Shown piece after piece: positions 17,719-26,580 of a DNA stretch of 56,186 nt. This DNA is from Clostridia bacterium. GTDB lineage: Bacteria; Bacillota; Clostridia; Oscillospirales; Acutalibacteraceae. Numbering within the stretch: position 1 is the stretch's first letter; every line of letters begins with the position of its first letter. Under the pieces are notes generated by a model that was not told the DNA's origin, searched no databases, and worked only from the letters and a program-made list of their open reading frames with translations. The stretch is from contig JAFODS010000068.1 in assembly GCA_017380575.1 (NCBI GenBank), positions 1-56,186 on the forward strand, written 5' to 3'. The translations under genes were made by a program, and so were the position numbers.

Positions 17719-18531
17719 ATGAACATTCTTGTAGCGCTTGACTCTAATTATATACATCCGCTTTGTGTTATGTTTAATTCTCTTGCGAAGACTAACGCAG
17801 GCAACAGCTTTGATATTTACGTTACCTATTCTTCACTGACAGAGGATGATTTCGCACAGATGCAAAAGGCTCTCGGAAGCCTTGATGCAAGAATCCACAG
17901 GGTGCTTGTTGATGATGAAATCTTCTCGGGTGCTCCTGTACTCAGCAGACTGAGCAAAGCGACTTATTACCGTCTTCTTATCGGTGACATTCTGCCCGAA
18001 AGTGTTGACAGATTGCTTTATCTTGATCCCGATATTGTTATCAATAAGGATCTGACAGAGTTTTATAACCTTGACCTTAAGGGTAATGTTATTGCCGGAG
18101 GTACCCACCTTTACGGTATTATCGAAATGGGTAATCTGAGCCGTTTGCTTGTAAGTCCCACTCCGAAGCATCACTATATAAATGCAGGAGTGCTTCTTAT
18201 TGATCTTGCAGAGTGGAGAAAAACTGTCACTCTCGGTCAGATTATGAGCTTCATCCAGAAAAATATAAAATTTCTGCTTCTTGCAGATCAGGATGTAATA
18301 AATGTCCTGTTTGCTGATAAAATTCTGGTAATTGATGAGCGTATTTATAACCTTGACGAAAAAACCCTGAAGCATTTCAAAAACAAGCTTGCGGGAAGCA
18401 AGAAAATTGACCTTGACTGGGTTCGCAAAAACACGGTTGTAATCCATTTTAACGGAAAGCATAAGCCATGGAACGAGCCTGACTATAAAGGGGAACTCGG
18501 AGAATTTTATGAAAAAAATAAAACCTTCTGA
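17719..18531 (+). CDS. Glycosyltransferase family 8
   Basis: 270 residues from ATG 17719, which follows GAAGGAA; the open frame extends upstream but lacks a site. This is a retaining GT-A fold enzyme using a nucleotide-sugar. The metal-binding D-x-D is D103-P-D105 in Y-L-D-P-D-I-V-I, and the C-terminal H-F-N-G-K-H-K-P-W is the conserved GT8 motif. Family members transfer glucose or galactose to LPS-like or surface glycans. Its end overlaps the next gene by 23 bases. Context with a membrane protein and an O-antigen-ligase-like protein suggests surface polysaccharide assembly. Acceptor unknown. Confidence 0.93.
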   Translation: MNILVALDSNYIHPLCVMFNSLAKTNAGNSFDIYVTYSSLTEDDFAQMQKALGSLDARIHRVLVDDEIFSGAPVLSRLSKATYYRLLIGDILPESVDRLLYLDPDIVINKDLTEFYNLDLKGNVIAGGTHLYGIIEMGNLSRLLVSPTPKHHYINAGVLLIDLAEWRKTVTLGQIMSFIQKNIKFLLLADQDVINVLFADKILVIDERIYNLDEKTLKHFKNKLAGSKKIDLDWVRKNTVVIHFNGKHKPWNEPDYKGELGEFYEKNKTF

Positions 18532-19282
18532 AAACGATGTTGATTACGAGCGTAAAGTAAAGCTTTTTCAACGTGTGGGTGCTGTTTGTGCAAGCCTGAT
18601 TATCGGTGGCGTTTTCCTGTATTTCTATTTACGTTACGGAAAACAGCTTTACGCAATTTTCGGTGATGCGGAAAGTCTTAAGCATTTCCTCGCGCAGTTC
18701 CGCGGATTTGACAAGTGGGTCTTTGTTGCGATAAGAGCATTCCAGACGGTAATCAAAATTATTCCGGCTGAACCGCTTGAAATCGGCTCGGGTGCACTTT
18801 ACGGCACCTGGGAGGGAATGTTTCTTTGTATCCTCGGCACAATGATAGGCTCGGTTGTTATCATTGCGTTGACACGTGCTTTCGGAAGAAGACTCGTTAA
18901 TGCATTTATTCCGATTGAGAAAATCGAATCGCTTCGTTTTCTTCAGAATAAAAAGAAAGTGTATCTTTCACTTTTCTTTATTTATCTCATACCCGGCACA
19001 CCGAAAGATGTGCTTACTTATGCCGCAGGTCTTACGGGTCTTAATATGAAAAAGTTTTTGCTGATTACGGGTATTGCACGAATTCCGTCAATCATCACTT
19101 CTACCTGGTGCGGTCAGGAAATTATTAATAAAAACTATACGCTCGCAATTCTCATCTTTGCGGCGACAGGAATACTGAGCATTGTCTGCTCCGTGATTTA
19201 TAACAAGATTTCATCCGAAAAAGAAAAGAAAGAAAAAAGTACGGTTGCCGAAGGCGACAACAATACCGAGGGCGGTGAATAA
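18509..19282 (+). CDS. VTT (TVP38/TMEM64/DedA-like) membrane protein
   Basis: 257 residues with five or six membrane segments. The VTT core shows A-E-P-L-E-I-G-S-G-A-L-Y-G at about 88-100, with G-T-M-I-G-S following, then the characteristic L-I-P-G-T-P-K-D-V-L-T-Y-A-A-G-L re-entrant loop. DedA/VTT relatives act as lipid scramblases or undecaprenyl-phosphate flippases; TVP38-type bacterial members are less clear. Its position between a glycosyltransferase and a polymerase/ligase fits a role in returning lipid carrier during glycan export (inference). A charged, low-complexity tail (K-E-K-K-E-K, then N-T-E-G-G-E) ends the protein. It is separated from the next gene by 3 bases. Confidence 0.87.
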   Translation: MKKIKPSENDVDYERKVKLFQRVGAVCASLIIGGVFLYFYLRYGKQLYAIFGDAESLKHFLAQFRGFDKWVFVAIRAFQTVIKIIPAEPLEIGSGALYGTWEGMFLCILGTMIGSVVIIALTRAFGRRLVNAFIPIEKIESLRFLQNKKKVYLSLFFIYLIPGTPKDVLTYAAGLTGLNMKKFLLITGIARIPSIITSTWCGQEIINKNYTLAILIFAATGILSIVCSVIYNKISSEKEKKEKSTVAEGDNNTEGGE

Positions 19283-19285
19283 ACC

Positions 19286-20587
19286 ATGACCGTGGCACTT
19301 GAAAACAAAAAAACGGATAAGCTTGGCTACATAGCACCTGTGACGTTTCTTCTGGTAGGTCTTATGCCTGAATATGTTGCGCCGTTTTTTACGGGAATCG
19401 GTTTTATACTTGTTCTTAAAAACAGAGTCAAGACAAAAGCGAAGCCGAATTTCGGTGACCTCGGAATAAGTATCCTCGTTTATATGGCTTGGATGGTTGT
19501 GGCATCCTTGTGGACGTCATCTGTTATTTCATCGTTAGCGAGTATCGGCTTGTGGTCACTGATGTTTGCGGGTTACTATTTTATTACCGAAACCGTCAGA
19601 ACGCAGGAAGACCTTGACAGAATGTTTTACTTTGGTGCACTTTGTGCAGGAATTGCGGGAGCAATCGGTGTCGGACAGATGGTGCTTTATCACATATCTG
19701 TTGATGTCAGCCGTTATTTTAATCCTTTCTGGAGATTCATTGATTACGGTGTTGAAAAGCTCGTTGTGCTTTTGCCGGAATTTATCAAATCGAAAATGGC
19801 ATCAACAACCTTCCATTCATTCGCAACACGTGCCTGCGGTACATATTCAAATCCGCTGTTTTTCTCAACGGCAGAGGTTATGCTTTTCCCGTTTGCGGCA
19901 CACACCTTCCTTTGCTCTGATAATATAAAGAAAAAGCTCATCGGCCTCGCTTGCTTTATGCTGAGTCTCGGCGGAATAGCCTGTTCTTATTCAAGAGGAC
20001 CGTACCTTTATGCTTGTGTCGTTTTTGCAATCCTTCTTCTTTATGGCGGTAAAAAGCTTCTGACTCTTCTTACAATCGGAGGAGTTACGGCAGGCGGGAT
20101 TCTTGTTGTTTTCAACGGCACCGTCAAGCGTATTCTTTCGCTTCTTAATGATAAAGATATTTCTGTTAATACAAGAAAAGGTCTTTATACCGCGATTCTT
20201 GATATGATTCAGGATAAGCCGATTTTCGGTTACGGAACGGGATTTGACAACGTTCGTCAGATGCTTCACAATACATACAATATCAAGCAACCGCACGCAC
20301 ACAACATCTTTCTTGAAGCTTGGGTTGAACACGGAATAGTCGGACCGATTCTGCTTCTTGCAATTTTTGTTGTTTTTGCAATCAATGCAATCAAGCTGAT
20401 ACGTATGGGTAAAAAAGAACGCGAAATCGGAGTAACTCTTTTTGCATCGGCAACGGGATTCTTGCTTTGCGGAATAACAGACTGCCTTTTCTACGGGCTT
20501 AAACCGTTGCAGTATTTTATGATGGTGCTCGGAATTTCGCAGGCTGCATTCGCAATTTACCTGAAAAAGAAAAAGATAAACAAATGA
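19286..20587 (+). CDS. O-antigen ligase / Wzy-like polymerase membrane protein
   Basis: 433 residues with about 11-12 membrane helices and a larger external loop near 300-345 containing P-I-F-G-Y-G-T-G-F-D-N and H-A-H-N-I-F-L-E-A-W-V-E-H-G, the Wzy_C signature with its conserved histidines. Such proteins join lipid-linked glycan to an acceptor or polymerise repeat units on the outer face of the membrane. In a Gram-positive cell the acceptor would be a wall polymer, glycolipid or protein. GAGGGCGG precedes the ATG. It is the last gene of the operon. Confidence 0.88.
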   Translation: MTVALENKKTDKLGYIAPVTFLLVGLMPEYVAPFFTGIGFILVLKNRVKTKAKPNFGDLGISILVYMAWMVVASLWTSSVISSLASIGLWSLMFAGYYFITETVRTQEDLDRMFYFGALCAGIAGAIGVGQMVLYHISVDVSRYFNPFWRFIDYGVEKLVVLLPEFIKSKMASTTFHSFATRACGTYSNPLFFSTAEVMLFPFAAHTFLCSDNIKKKLIGLACFMLSLGGIACSYSRGPYLYACVVFAILLLYGGKKLLTLLTIGGVTAGGILVVFNGTVKRILSLLNDKDISVNTRKGLYTAILDMIQDKPIFGYGTGFDNVRQMLHNTYNIKQPHAHNIFLEAWVEHGIVGPILLLAIFVVFAINAIKLIRMGKKEREIGVTLFASATGFLLCGITDCLFYGLKPLQYFMMVLGISQAAFAIYLKKKKINK

Positions 20588-20590
20588 TAA

Positions 20591-20626
20591 AACACCGCAG
20601 ATAAATTTCTGCGGTGTTACCTTTTT
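20591..20626 (+). terminator. Terminator of the surface-glycan operon
   Basis: A perfect 10-bp stem (AACACCGCAG 20591-20600, CTGCGGTGTT 20609-20618), then ACC and T5. Confidence 0.88.
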
Positions 20627-20636
20627 ATAATGAAGT

Positions 20637-21545
20637 TTATTTTAAAGAATCAACGTAATCGCAAGCTGCGAGTGCTGCAACTGCACCGTCAGCGGCTGCT
20701 GTTGCAACCTGACGGATTTTCTTTGTTCGGCAGTCTCCTGCAACAAAGATACCGTTTGCACCTGTTACACAGGATTCGTCTGCACTTGCGTAACCTCTTT
20801 CGTCAAGAGCGATAACATTTGCAAAAGCTTCGTTCTGAGGAATAAGACCAATCGCGATGAAAAGACCGTCCACGCTGAGGTGGGAAACGCTCGAATCAGC
20901 GGTCTTTGTAAGCTCAACTCCGTCAAGCTCAGTGTCACCTGTGAAAGCAGTCACACGAGTGCCTGTAATAACCTCAACGTTTGCTTTTTCGTAAACCTGT
21001 TCAGCAAGCTTCTTTTCACCTGTGAGGAAATCAAGGTCCTGAATAACATATACCTTTTCGGCAAGGTCAGAAAGAAGAATTGCTTCCTGAAGTGCTGAGT
21101 TACCGCCACCGACAACGCCGACTGTCTTGCCCTTGAAGAAAGCACCGTCACATACAGCACAGAAGGAAATACCTTCACCGACGTATTTGTGTTCGTTCGG
21201 AAGACCGAGCATTCTGTGCTTTGCACCTGTTGAAATGATAACGGCTTTGCCTTCGAATTCACCTGAATCGGTAACAACTGTTTTTACGTCGCCGTCCTTG
21301 ATTTCAAGTGCTTCGCAAAGCTCAACGTCTGCACCTTGTTCAAGCACCTGTCCAACGAGTTTGTCTGCAAATTCATTGCCTGTAAGCTGAATGAAGCCGG
21401 GGATGTTTTCAACCTTCGGAGAGAATGTAATTTGTCCGCCGAATGTTGCTTTTTCAATTACGAGAACGCTCTTGTTTGCCCTGCGAGTATACAGGGCGGC
21501 GGTAAGCCCCGCAGGGCCACCGCCGATAATTATAATATCATACAT
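20637..21545 (-). CDS. trxB: Thioredoxin reductase
   Basis: 302 residues. This FAD- and NADPH-binding dithiol reductase has the N-terminal G-G-G-P-A-G-L, the redox pair C-A-V-C (129 and 132), and the second dinucleotide motif G-G-G-N-S-A. It lies 23 bases downstream of nrdD, whose C-terminal domain is a CxxC redoxin, so the likely job in this operon is NADPH-driven reduction of that domain, and perhaps of free thioredoxins. The segment before the C-A-V-C and the C-terminal G-D-C-R/K motif match standard TrxB rather than ferredoxin-type reductases. Confidence 0.95.
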   Translation of the reverse strand: MYDIIIIGGGPAGLTAALYTRRANKSVLVIEKATFGGQITFSPKVENIPGFIQLTGNEFADKLVGQVLEQGADVELCEALEIKDGDVKTVVTDSGEFEGKAVIISTGAKHRMLGLPNEHKYVGEGISFCAVCDGAFFKGKTVGVVGGGNSALQEAILLSDLAEKVYVIQDLDFLTGEKKLAEQVYEKANVEVITGTRVTAFTGDTELDGVELTKTADSSVSHLSVDGLFIAIGLIPQNEAFANVIALDERGYASADESCVTGANGIFVAGDCRTKKIRQVATAAADGAVAALAACDYVDSLK

Positions 21546-21568
21546 AACAATATTATCCCTTTTTATTT

Positions 21569-23941
21569 TTACGCGTTGAGGAATTTCTTGATATCAGAAA
21601 CGCCTGCATACTTTTCAACAACGCCGTCCTTGATAACTACAAGTGTCGGAGCCTGCTTAACGCCGAGCTGTGTTGCGAGCTCTGCATTGTCTTCAGCAAG
21701 GAGCTTCTCGTATGGGAAGCCTGCCTTGTCAAGGAATGTGCAAGCAATCTTACAGTTCGGGCAGGTTGCTGTTGCGAAAAGGAGATTACGGTTTTCAGCT
21801 GCAGGAGTATCTGCACCGACGATTACATCTGACTCAACGGAAGCTGACGCTGTCTTTTTGAGAACTGATCTGCCGATATCATAAACCTTACGGTCCTTGT
21901 ATTCCTGTGTTTTACCGTCGTTCCAGTTCTTAACGGGACGGTAGTAACCTGTGATACGGCTGTAAACTTCAGCTTCTTCACCGCATTCAGGACATGTGAA
22001 GGATTCACCTGCGATGTAGCCGTGATTCTTACATACTGAGTATGTCGGAGAAATTGAATAGTACGGAAGTCTGTAATTTTCTGCAATTTTCTTTACAAGG
22101 TTTGCACATGACTGCCAGTCAGGAAGCTTTTCGCCAAGGAAAGCGTGGAAAACAGTACCTGATGTGTAAAGTGTGTGAAGCTCGTCCTGCATATCAAGAG
22201 CAGTGAAAATATCCTCTGTGTAGCCAACAGGAAGGTGTGAGCTGTTTGTGTAGTAAGGTGTCTGATCCTTCTCACAGCCTGCTGTGATGATGTCGGGATA
22301 GTACTTGAGGTCGTGCTTTGCAAGACGGAATGCTGTTGACTCAGCAGGTGTTGCTTCAAGGTTGTAAAGGTCACCGTACTGAACCTGATAGTCAGAAAGT
22401 CTTTCTCTCATATGGTTGAGAACGTCCTTAGCAAACTGCTGTGTCTTTTCTGTTGTCATATCAGCTCTGAGCCACTTTGCGTTAAGACCAACTTCGTTCA
22501 TACCGACAAGACCGATTGTTGAGAAGTGGTTGTCGAATGTGCCGAGGTATCTCTTTGTGTACGGATAAAGACCTGAATCAAGAAGCTTTGTGATAACAGT
22601 ACGCTTAACCTTGAGTGAACGTGCTGAAATATCCATCATTCTGTCAAGACGAGCGTAGAAATCAGCCTCATCCTTTGCAAGGTAAGCAATTCTCGGAAGG
22701 TTGATTGTAACAACACCGACTGAACCTGTTGATTCACCGCTACCGAAGAAACCGCCTGACTTCTTGCGAAGCTCACGAAGGTCAAGACGAAGACGGCAGC
22801 ACATTGAACGAACATCGCTCGGCTCCATATCGGAGTTGATGTAGTTTGAGAAGTACGGAGTACCGTATTTTGCTGTCATTTCGAAGAGAAGCTTGTTGTT
22901 CTCTGTCTCTGACCAGTCGAAATCACGAGTAATTGAATATGTGGGAATCGGATACTGGAAACCGCGTCCGTTAGCGTCGCCTTCAACCATAACTTCGATG
23001 AAAGCCTTGTTAACCATATCCATTTCTTTCTTACAGTCTTTGTACTTGAAGTCCATTTCCTTGCCGCCAACAATTGCATTGAGCTCTGCAAGGTCATTGG
23101 GAACTGTCCAGTCAAGAGTGATGTTTGTGAACGGTGACTGTGTACCCCAACGTGACGGAGTGTTAACACCGTAGATGAATGACTGGATGCACTGCTTAAC
23201 CTCTTTGTATGAAAGGTTATCAATCTTAACAAAGGGAGCAAGATATGTGTCAAATGATGAGAAAGCCTGAGCGCCTGCCCATTCGTTCTGCATAATACCG
23301 AGGAAGTTTACCATCTGGTTGCAGAGAGTTGAAAGGTGAGCCGCAGGAGCAGATGTAATCTTTCCTGGAACACCGCCGAGACCTTCCTGAATAAGCTGCT
23401 TGAGTGACCAACCTGCACAGTAACCTGTAAGCATTGAAAGGTCGTGGATGTGAATATCAGCGTTTCTGTGAGCGTTGCCGATTTCGTCATCATAGATTTC
23501 AGAAAGCCAATAGTTAGCTGTAACAGCACCTGAGTTTGAAAGAATCAAACCGCCGACTGAGTAAGTAACTGTTGAGTTTTCCTTAACACGCCAGTCGTTG
23601 ATTTTAAGGTAATTGTCGATAATTGCCTTGTAGTCAACCATTGTTGCGTTGATGTTACGGATCTTTTCTCTCTGGCGACGGTAGATGATGTATGCCTTTG
23701 CAACGTCATCGTAGCCTGCCTTGATAAGAACAGACTCAACGCTGTCCTGAATGTTTTCAACAGTGATCTGGCCGTCTTTGATTTTTGGTTCAAACTCTGC
23801 TGTAACCTTCAAAGCGATCAAGTCGATAATATCGGGATGCGAATACTTTTCGCATGCTTCAAATGCCTGGGAGATCGCTGTGCTGATTTTTGAGATGTCA
23901 AATGCTACGGTTTTTCCGTCTCTTTTAAGAACAGTATACAT
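21569..23941 (-). CDS. nrdD: Anaerobic ribonucleoside-triphosphate reductase with fused C-terminal redoxin domain
   Basis: 790 residues. Class III ribonucleotide reductase, a glycyl-radical enzyme making dNTPs without oxygen. Order: N-terminal ATP-cone (about 1-95), the ten-stranded barrel with active-site Cys in T-G-Y-C-A-G-W, the C-terminal zinc-binding C-x-x-H and C-P-E-C segment (about 636-652), and the radical site R-I-T-G-Y-Y-R-P-V (Gly665). A linker near 695-715 leads to an extra thioredoxin/glutaredoxin-like domain (about 717-790) with C727-P-N-C730 and cis-Pro in A-P-T-L-V-V. That extension and adjacent trxB suggest electrons from NADPH rather than formate. AGGAGAAA precedes ATG, and the promoter carries NrdR-like boxes. 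Confidence 0.96.
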   Translation of the reverse strand: MYTVLKRDGKTVAFDISKISTAISQAFEACEKYSHPDIIDLIALKVTAEFEPKIKDGQITVENIQDSVESVLIKAGYDDVAKAYIIYRRQREKIRNINATMVDYKAIIDNYLKINDWRVKENSTVTYSVGGLILSNSGAVTANYWLSEIYDDEIGNAHRNADIHIHDLSMLTGYCAGWSLKQLIQEGLGGVPGKITSAPAAHLSTLCNQMVNFLGIMQNEWAGAQAFSSFDTYLAPFVKIDNLSYKEVKQCIQSFIYGVNTPSRWGTQSPFTNITLDWTVPNDLAELNAIVGGKEMDFKYKDCKKEMDMVNKAFIEVMVEGDANGRGFQYPIPTYSITRDFDWSETENNKLLFEMTAKYGTPYFSNYINSDMEPSDVRSMCCRLRLDLRELRKKSGGFFGSGESTGSVGVVTINLPRIAYLAKDEADFYARLDRMMDISARSLKVKRTVITKLLDSGLYPYTKRYLGTFDNHFSTIGLVGMNEVGLNAKWLRADMTTEKTQQFAKDVLNHMRERLSDYQVQYGDLYNLEATPAESTAFRLAKHDLKYYPDIITAGCEKDQTPYYTNSSHLPVGYTEDIFTALDMQDELHTLYTSGTVFHAFLGEKLPDWQSCANLVKKIAENYRLPYYSISPTYSVCKNHGYIAGESFTCPECGEEAEVYSRITGYYRPVKNWNDGKTQEYKDRKVYDIGRSVLKKTASASVESDVIVGADTPAAENRNLLFATATCPNCKIACTFLDKAGFPYEKLLAEDNAELATQLGVKQAPTLVVIKDGVVEKYAGVSDIKKFLNA

Positions 23942-23991
23942 AGTTTTCTCCTTTTTATATTTTTTTCTTGATTTTTTGCGATTGCTGGACG

Positions 23992-24020
23992 ATTATAGCA
24001 TAGATATGGTGCAGTGTCAA
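23992..24020 (-). promoter_or_regulatory. Consensus promoter of nrdD-trxB
   Basis: On the minus strand a perfect TTGACA (24020-24015), 17-base spacer, perfect TATAAT (23997-23992), 51 bases before the start codon. nrdD is thus transcribed separately from, or in addition to, nrdG. Confidence 0.9.
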
Positions 24021-24043
24021 CAGACAAACACAATATATTGTTA
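23997..24043 (-). promoter_or_regulatory. Pair of NrdR-box-like sites over the nrdD promoter
   Basis: The distal box 24028-24043 contains the palindrome ACAATATATTGT (24030-24041), matching the known NrdR-box core. A weaker box, 23997-24012 (about 10 of 16 positions, left half well kept), lies in the -35/-10 spacer. Their centres are 31 bases apart, three helical turns, the usual spacing of NrdR pairs. NrdR with dATP should repress here. nrdR itself is not in the window. Confidence 0.75.
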
Positions 24044-24051
24044 AATTTGTG

Positions 24052-24747
24052 CTATTTTACGCCCCTGAGTACCGTATTCGGTACAATTTCTTGTGCTTTT
24101 GTGCAAAAATCTACCATTTCTTGTGGTCTGAAAGCACTCATACCACTACCTATAAGGTTACCTGAGTCAACAAAACCCTGCAAAAAGTACCTTTTTGCAC
24201 CCTTGATCCATTTCGTGATATCCACTATATCTTGTGTTGTGTGATATTCCCTGACAACGGTTGTTCGGAATTCATAATCAACCGCATCGCTGAGAAGAAA
24301 GCTGACGCTTTCTTCAACCTTGCTGAGGTCAAAGCCGGGAACATCGATTGTTTCGGAATATTTTTCCTTGGAGTTTTTGATATCCATTGCAACGTAATCA
24401 ACAAGACCGTTGCTGACAAGCTCCTTAAGCTTTTCAGGGTAGCTTCCGTTGGTGTCAAGCTTGACGGGCATTCCCGTTTCCTTTACTTTTCGGAGGAAAT
24501 CCGCAATATCCTTCTGAAGAAGCGGTTCACCGCCTGTAATGCACACTCCGTCAATAATACCTTTTCTTTTATAAAGGTATTCAATAATCTCTTCCTCGTC
24601 AAATGTGTTGTCGTTGTCGATATCCGTAACGAGCAATGCGTTATGGCAGAAAGGACATCGGAAGTTGCATCCGCCCGTAAAAACGGTGCAGGCAACCTTA
24701 CCGGGGAAGTCAAGCATTGTCATTTTCTGAAAACCGCAGATTTTCAT
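24052..24747 (-). CDS. nrdG: Anaerobic ribonucleoside-triphosphate reductase activating protein
   Basis: 231 residues. A radical-SAM enzyme that generates the glycyl radical on NrdD using S-adenosylmethionine and a 4Fe-4S cluster. The cluster motif is C-N-F-R-C-P-F-C (about residues 27-34), followed by the G-G-E-P-L-L motif. It is transcribed toward nrdD with 110 bases between. The order nrdG-nrdD is less usual than nrdD-nrdG. An AAAAGGAG site precedes ATG, and an extended -10 (TGCTATAAT, minus, TATAAT at 24784-24779) lies upstream with no clear -35. Confidence 0.95.
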   Translation of the reverse strand: MKICGFQKMTMLDFPGKVACTVFTGGCNFRCPFCHNALLVTDIDNDNTFDEEEIIEYLYKRKGIIDGVCITGGEPLLQKDIADFLRKVKETGMPVKLDTNGSYPEKLKELVSNGLVDYVAMDIKNSKEKYSETIDVPGFDLSKVEESVSFLLSDAVDYEFRTTVVREYHTTQDIVDITKWIKGAKRYFLQGFVDSGNLIGSGMSAFRPQEMVDFCTKAQEIVPNTVLRGVK

Positions 24748-24916
24748 ATCACAAACTCCTTTTAATCACGTACTATTCATTATAGCAGAAGAAGGTGCTG
24801 TTGCATATTGGTATCTTGTTTGAAAAAAAGACACTTTTTTATGAAAAATTTTATACGTCAAAAATATTGAACAAAAAATACGTTTTTATTTTGGCAGGGT
24901 TAGTCATTTGTTAAAG

Positions 24917-24945
24917 TTGACAGCAAATTTCCGATATGTTAACAT
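24917..24945 (+). promoter_or_regulatory. Promoter of the secreted hydrolase / sulfatase operon
   Basis: TTGACA (24917-24922), 17-base spacer, TAACAT (24940-24945), 54 bases before the start codon. Confidence 0.7.
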
Positions 24946-24999
24946 TAAATGGAATATAAGTGTTTTTTTAACACGAAAATCGTAAAGGAGCGGTTTAAT

Positions 25000-26553
25000 A
25001 TGAAAAAATTACTTTCATTGGTTCTTGCAGTTATTATGACTGCAATGGTTGCAGTGCCCGGCTTCGCGGCTGCGGACAAATGCACTTGCGGTGAAACACC
25101 GTCAGTTTATGTTGCGGCTCTCGGCAGCGGCAGCGTTATCCTTGATGAAGGTACTGAAAACGAAAGAACTCTTTTCAGACCCGAAACAGGCGACATTCTT
25201 GAAATTCTTCTTCCCGTTGTTCCTGCAACAGCGGAGCTTATTGCAACAAAGAATTATGATAAATTCGGCGATGTGCTCATCGGTTGCGTAAACGAAGCTT
25301 TCGGTATGCTTGCACTTGACGGCAACGGCAACTCTCATCCGAGAGTAACAAGCGAGGAATTCCATCCGGAAACAGCTGACCACGGCGGAGATCACTCTTA
25401 TTATTTCGGATACGACTTCCGTATGGACCCTGTTGAAAACGCACAGAAGCTTCATACATATCTTGAAGAAGTTGAAGAAATCACAGGCCACAAAGACGTG
25501 AAGATCCGTGCCTCAAGTATGGGCGGAGTTGTTATGTTGGCATATATCCGTCTTTACGGCACAAAGAACATTGAAACAATCATTTTCCAGAACTGTCCTC
25601 TCCTCGGTACAGCAGTTGCAGGCGAGCTTTTTAACGGCAAGTTTGAAATCAACAAGGACGCTCTTGTAAGATATGCTGAGTGTGCACTTCCTGCAATTGA
25701 AATCGATTTTGTAAGCGGTCTTCTTTATGCTCTTTGTGAAGCTTTTGATGCAGCAGGCATTTTTGAAGCACTTCTCGGTCTTGTTGATCCGATTGTCGTA
25801 AACCTCAAGGACAGAGTTTTTGACGAATGCCTTATCCCGATTTTCGGCACACTTCCCGGTATCTGGAGCTTTGTACCCGATGAGTATTACGAAAGCGGTA
25901 AAGAGTTTATGAAGCTTGACCCTGCAACACAGTCAGGACTTATCGCAAAGCTTGATTTCTACCACTATGAGGTACAGGGCAAAGCTGAACAGCTTCTTCG
26001 CTCAGCACAGGCTGACGGTACAAATATCTACATCGTTGCAGGCTACAATATGCAGAGAACACCGCTTGTTTCAGCATATATGGAAACATCTGACGGTACT
26101 GTTGATACAAAGTACGCTTCATGCGGTGCAACATGTGCACCTATCGGCTCACAGCTTCCCGAAGATTATACACAGGCTCGTTTCAACGATATTAACTACA
26201 TCTCACCCGACAGAATGATTGACGCTTCAACCTGTATGCTTCCTGAATGCACATGGTTTGTAAAGGATATGCTTCACTCAACAACACACGACGGTCACGG
26301 TGTGTTCTATGACAAGCTCTTCGCAAGTGAAGAACAGCTTACTGTTTTTGATATGGAAGAATATCCGCAGTTTATGCAGAACGATACAATCAATCAGACA
26401 TTCGTTCCTGTAGCCGAGCTTACAAATCCGATTGAGGACGCTTTCAATATGATGCAGACAATTCCGAGCTTCCTTAATTTTGTAAAGCTTGTAACAGTTG
26501 TTCTTGAAACAGTTGTTGATTTCGTATTCAAAAACCTTATTCCTGCAGTATAA
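25000..26553 (+). CDS. Secreted alpha/beta-hydrolase-like protein (paralogue of 35801-37636)
   Basis: 517 residues from ATG 25000, preceded by AAAGGAG; the in-frame upstream ATG 24949 lies only a few bases past the promoter and has no site. There is a clear signal peptide (M-K-K-L-L, hydrophobic core, cut after G-F-A-A near residue 24). The mature start carries C-T-C-G. A lipase-like nucleophile elbow is A-S-S-M-G-G (Ser173) in a beta-turn-helix context, with Ala where Gly is usual. A D-G-H-G motif near residue 430 may supply the histidine. It resembles secreted lipase/esterase folds but I cannot name a family. It is first in an operon with a sulfatase and its maturase, so a role in releasing esters from complex glycans or lipids is possible. 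Confidence 0.72.
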   Translation: MKKLLSLVLAVIMTAMVAVPGFAAADKCTCGETPSVYVAALGSGSVILDEGTENERTLFRPETGDILEILLPVVPATAELIATKNYDKFGDVLIGCVNEAFGMLALDGNGNSHPRVTSEEFHPETADHGGDHSYYFGYDFRMDPVENAQKLHTYLEEVEEITGHKDVKIRASSMGGVVMLAYIRLYGTKNIETIIFQNCPLLGTAVAGELFNGKFEINKDALVRYAECALPAIEIDFVSGLLYALCEAFDAAGIFEALLGLVDPIVVNLKDRVFDECLIPIFGTLPGIWSFVPDEYYESGKEFMKLDPATQSGLIAKLDFYHYEVQGKAEQLLRSAQADGTNIYIVAGYNMQRTPLVSAYMETSDGTVDTKYASCGATCAPIGSQLPEDYTQARFNDINYISPDRMIDASTCMLPECTWFVKDMLHSTTHDGHGVFYDKLFASEEQLTVFDMEEYPQFMQNDTINQTFVPVAELTNPIEDAFNMMQTIPSFLNFVKLVTVVLETVVDFVFKNLIPAV

Positions 26554-26580
26554 TTCCTACAAAACAGAGGAGCTATATAA

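Noticed and set aside
17833-18462. 209-codon minus frame opposite the GT8 gene
   Set aside because: Antisense shadow; the plus-strand GT8 motifs are intact and no minus-strand signals are visible.
24949-24999. Longer N-terminus for the secreted hydrolase from ATG 24949
   Set aside because: It would put 17 residues before a standard signal peptide and lies only a few bases past the predicted -10; ATG 25000 has AAAGGAG.
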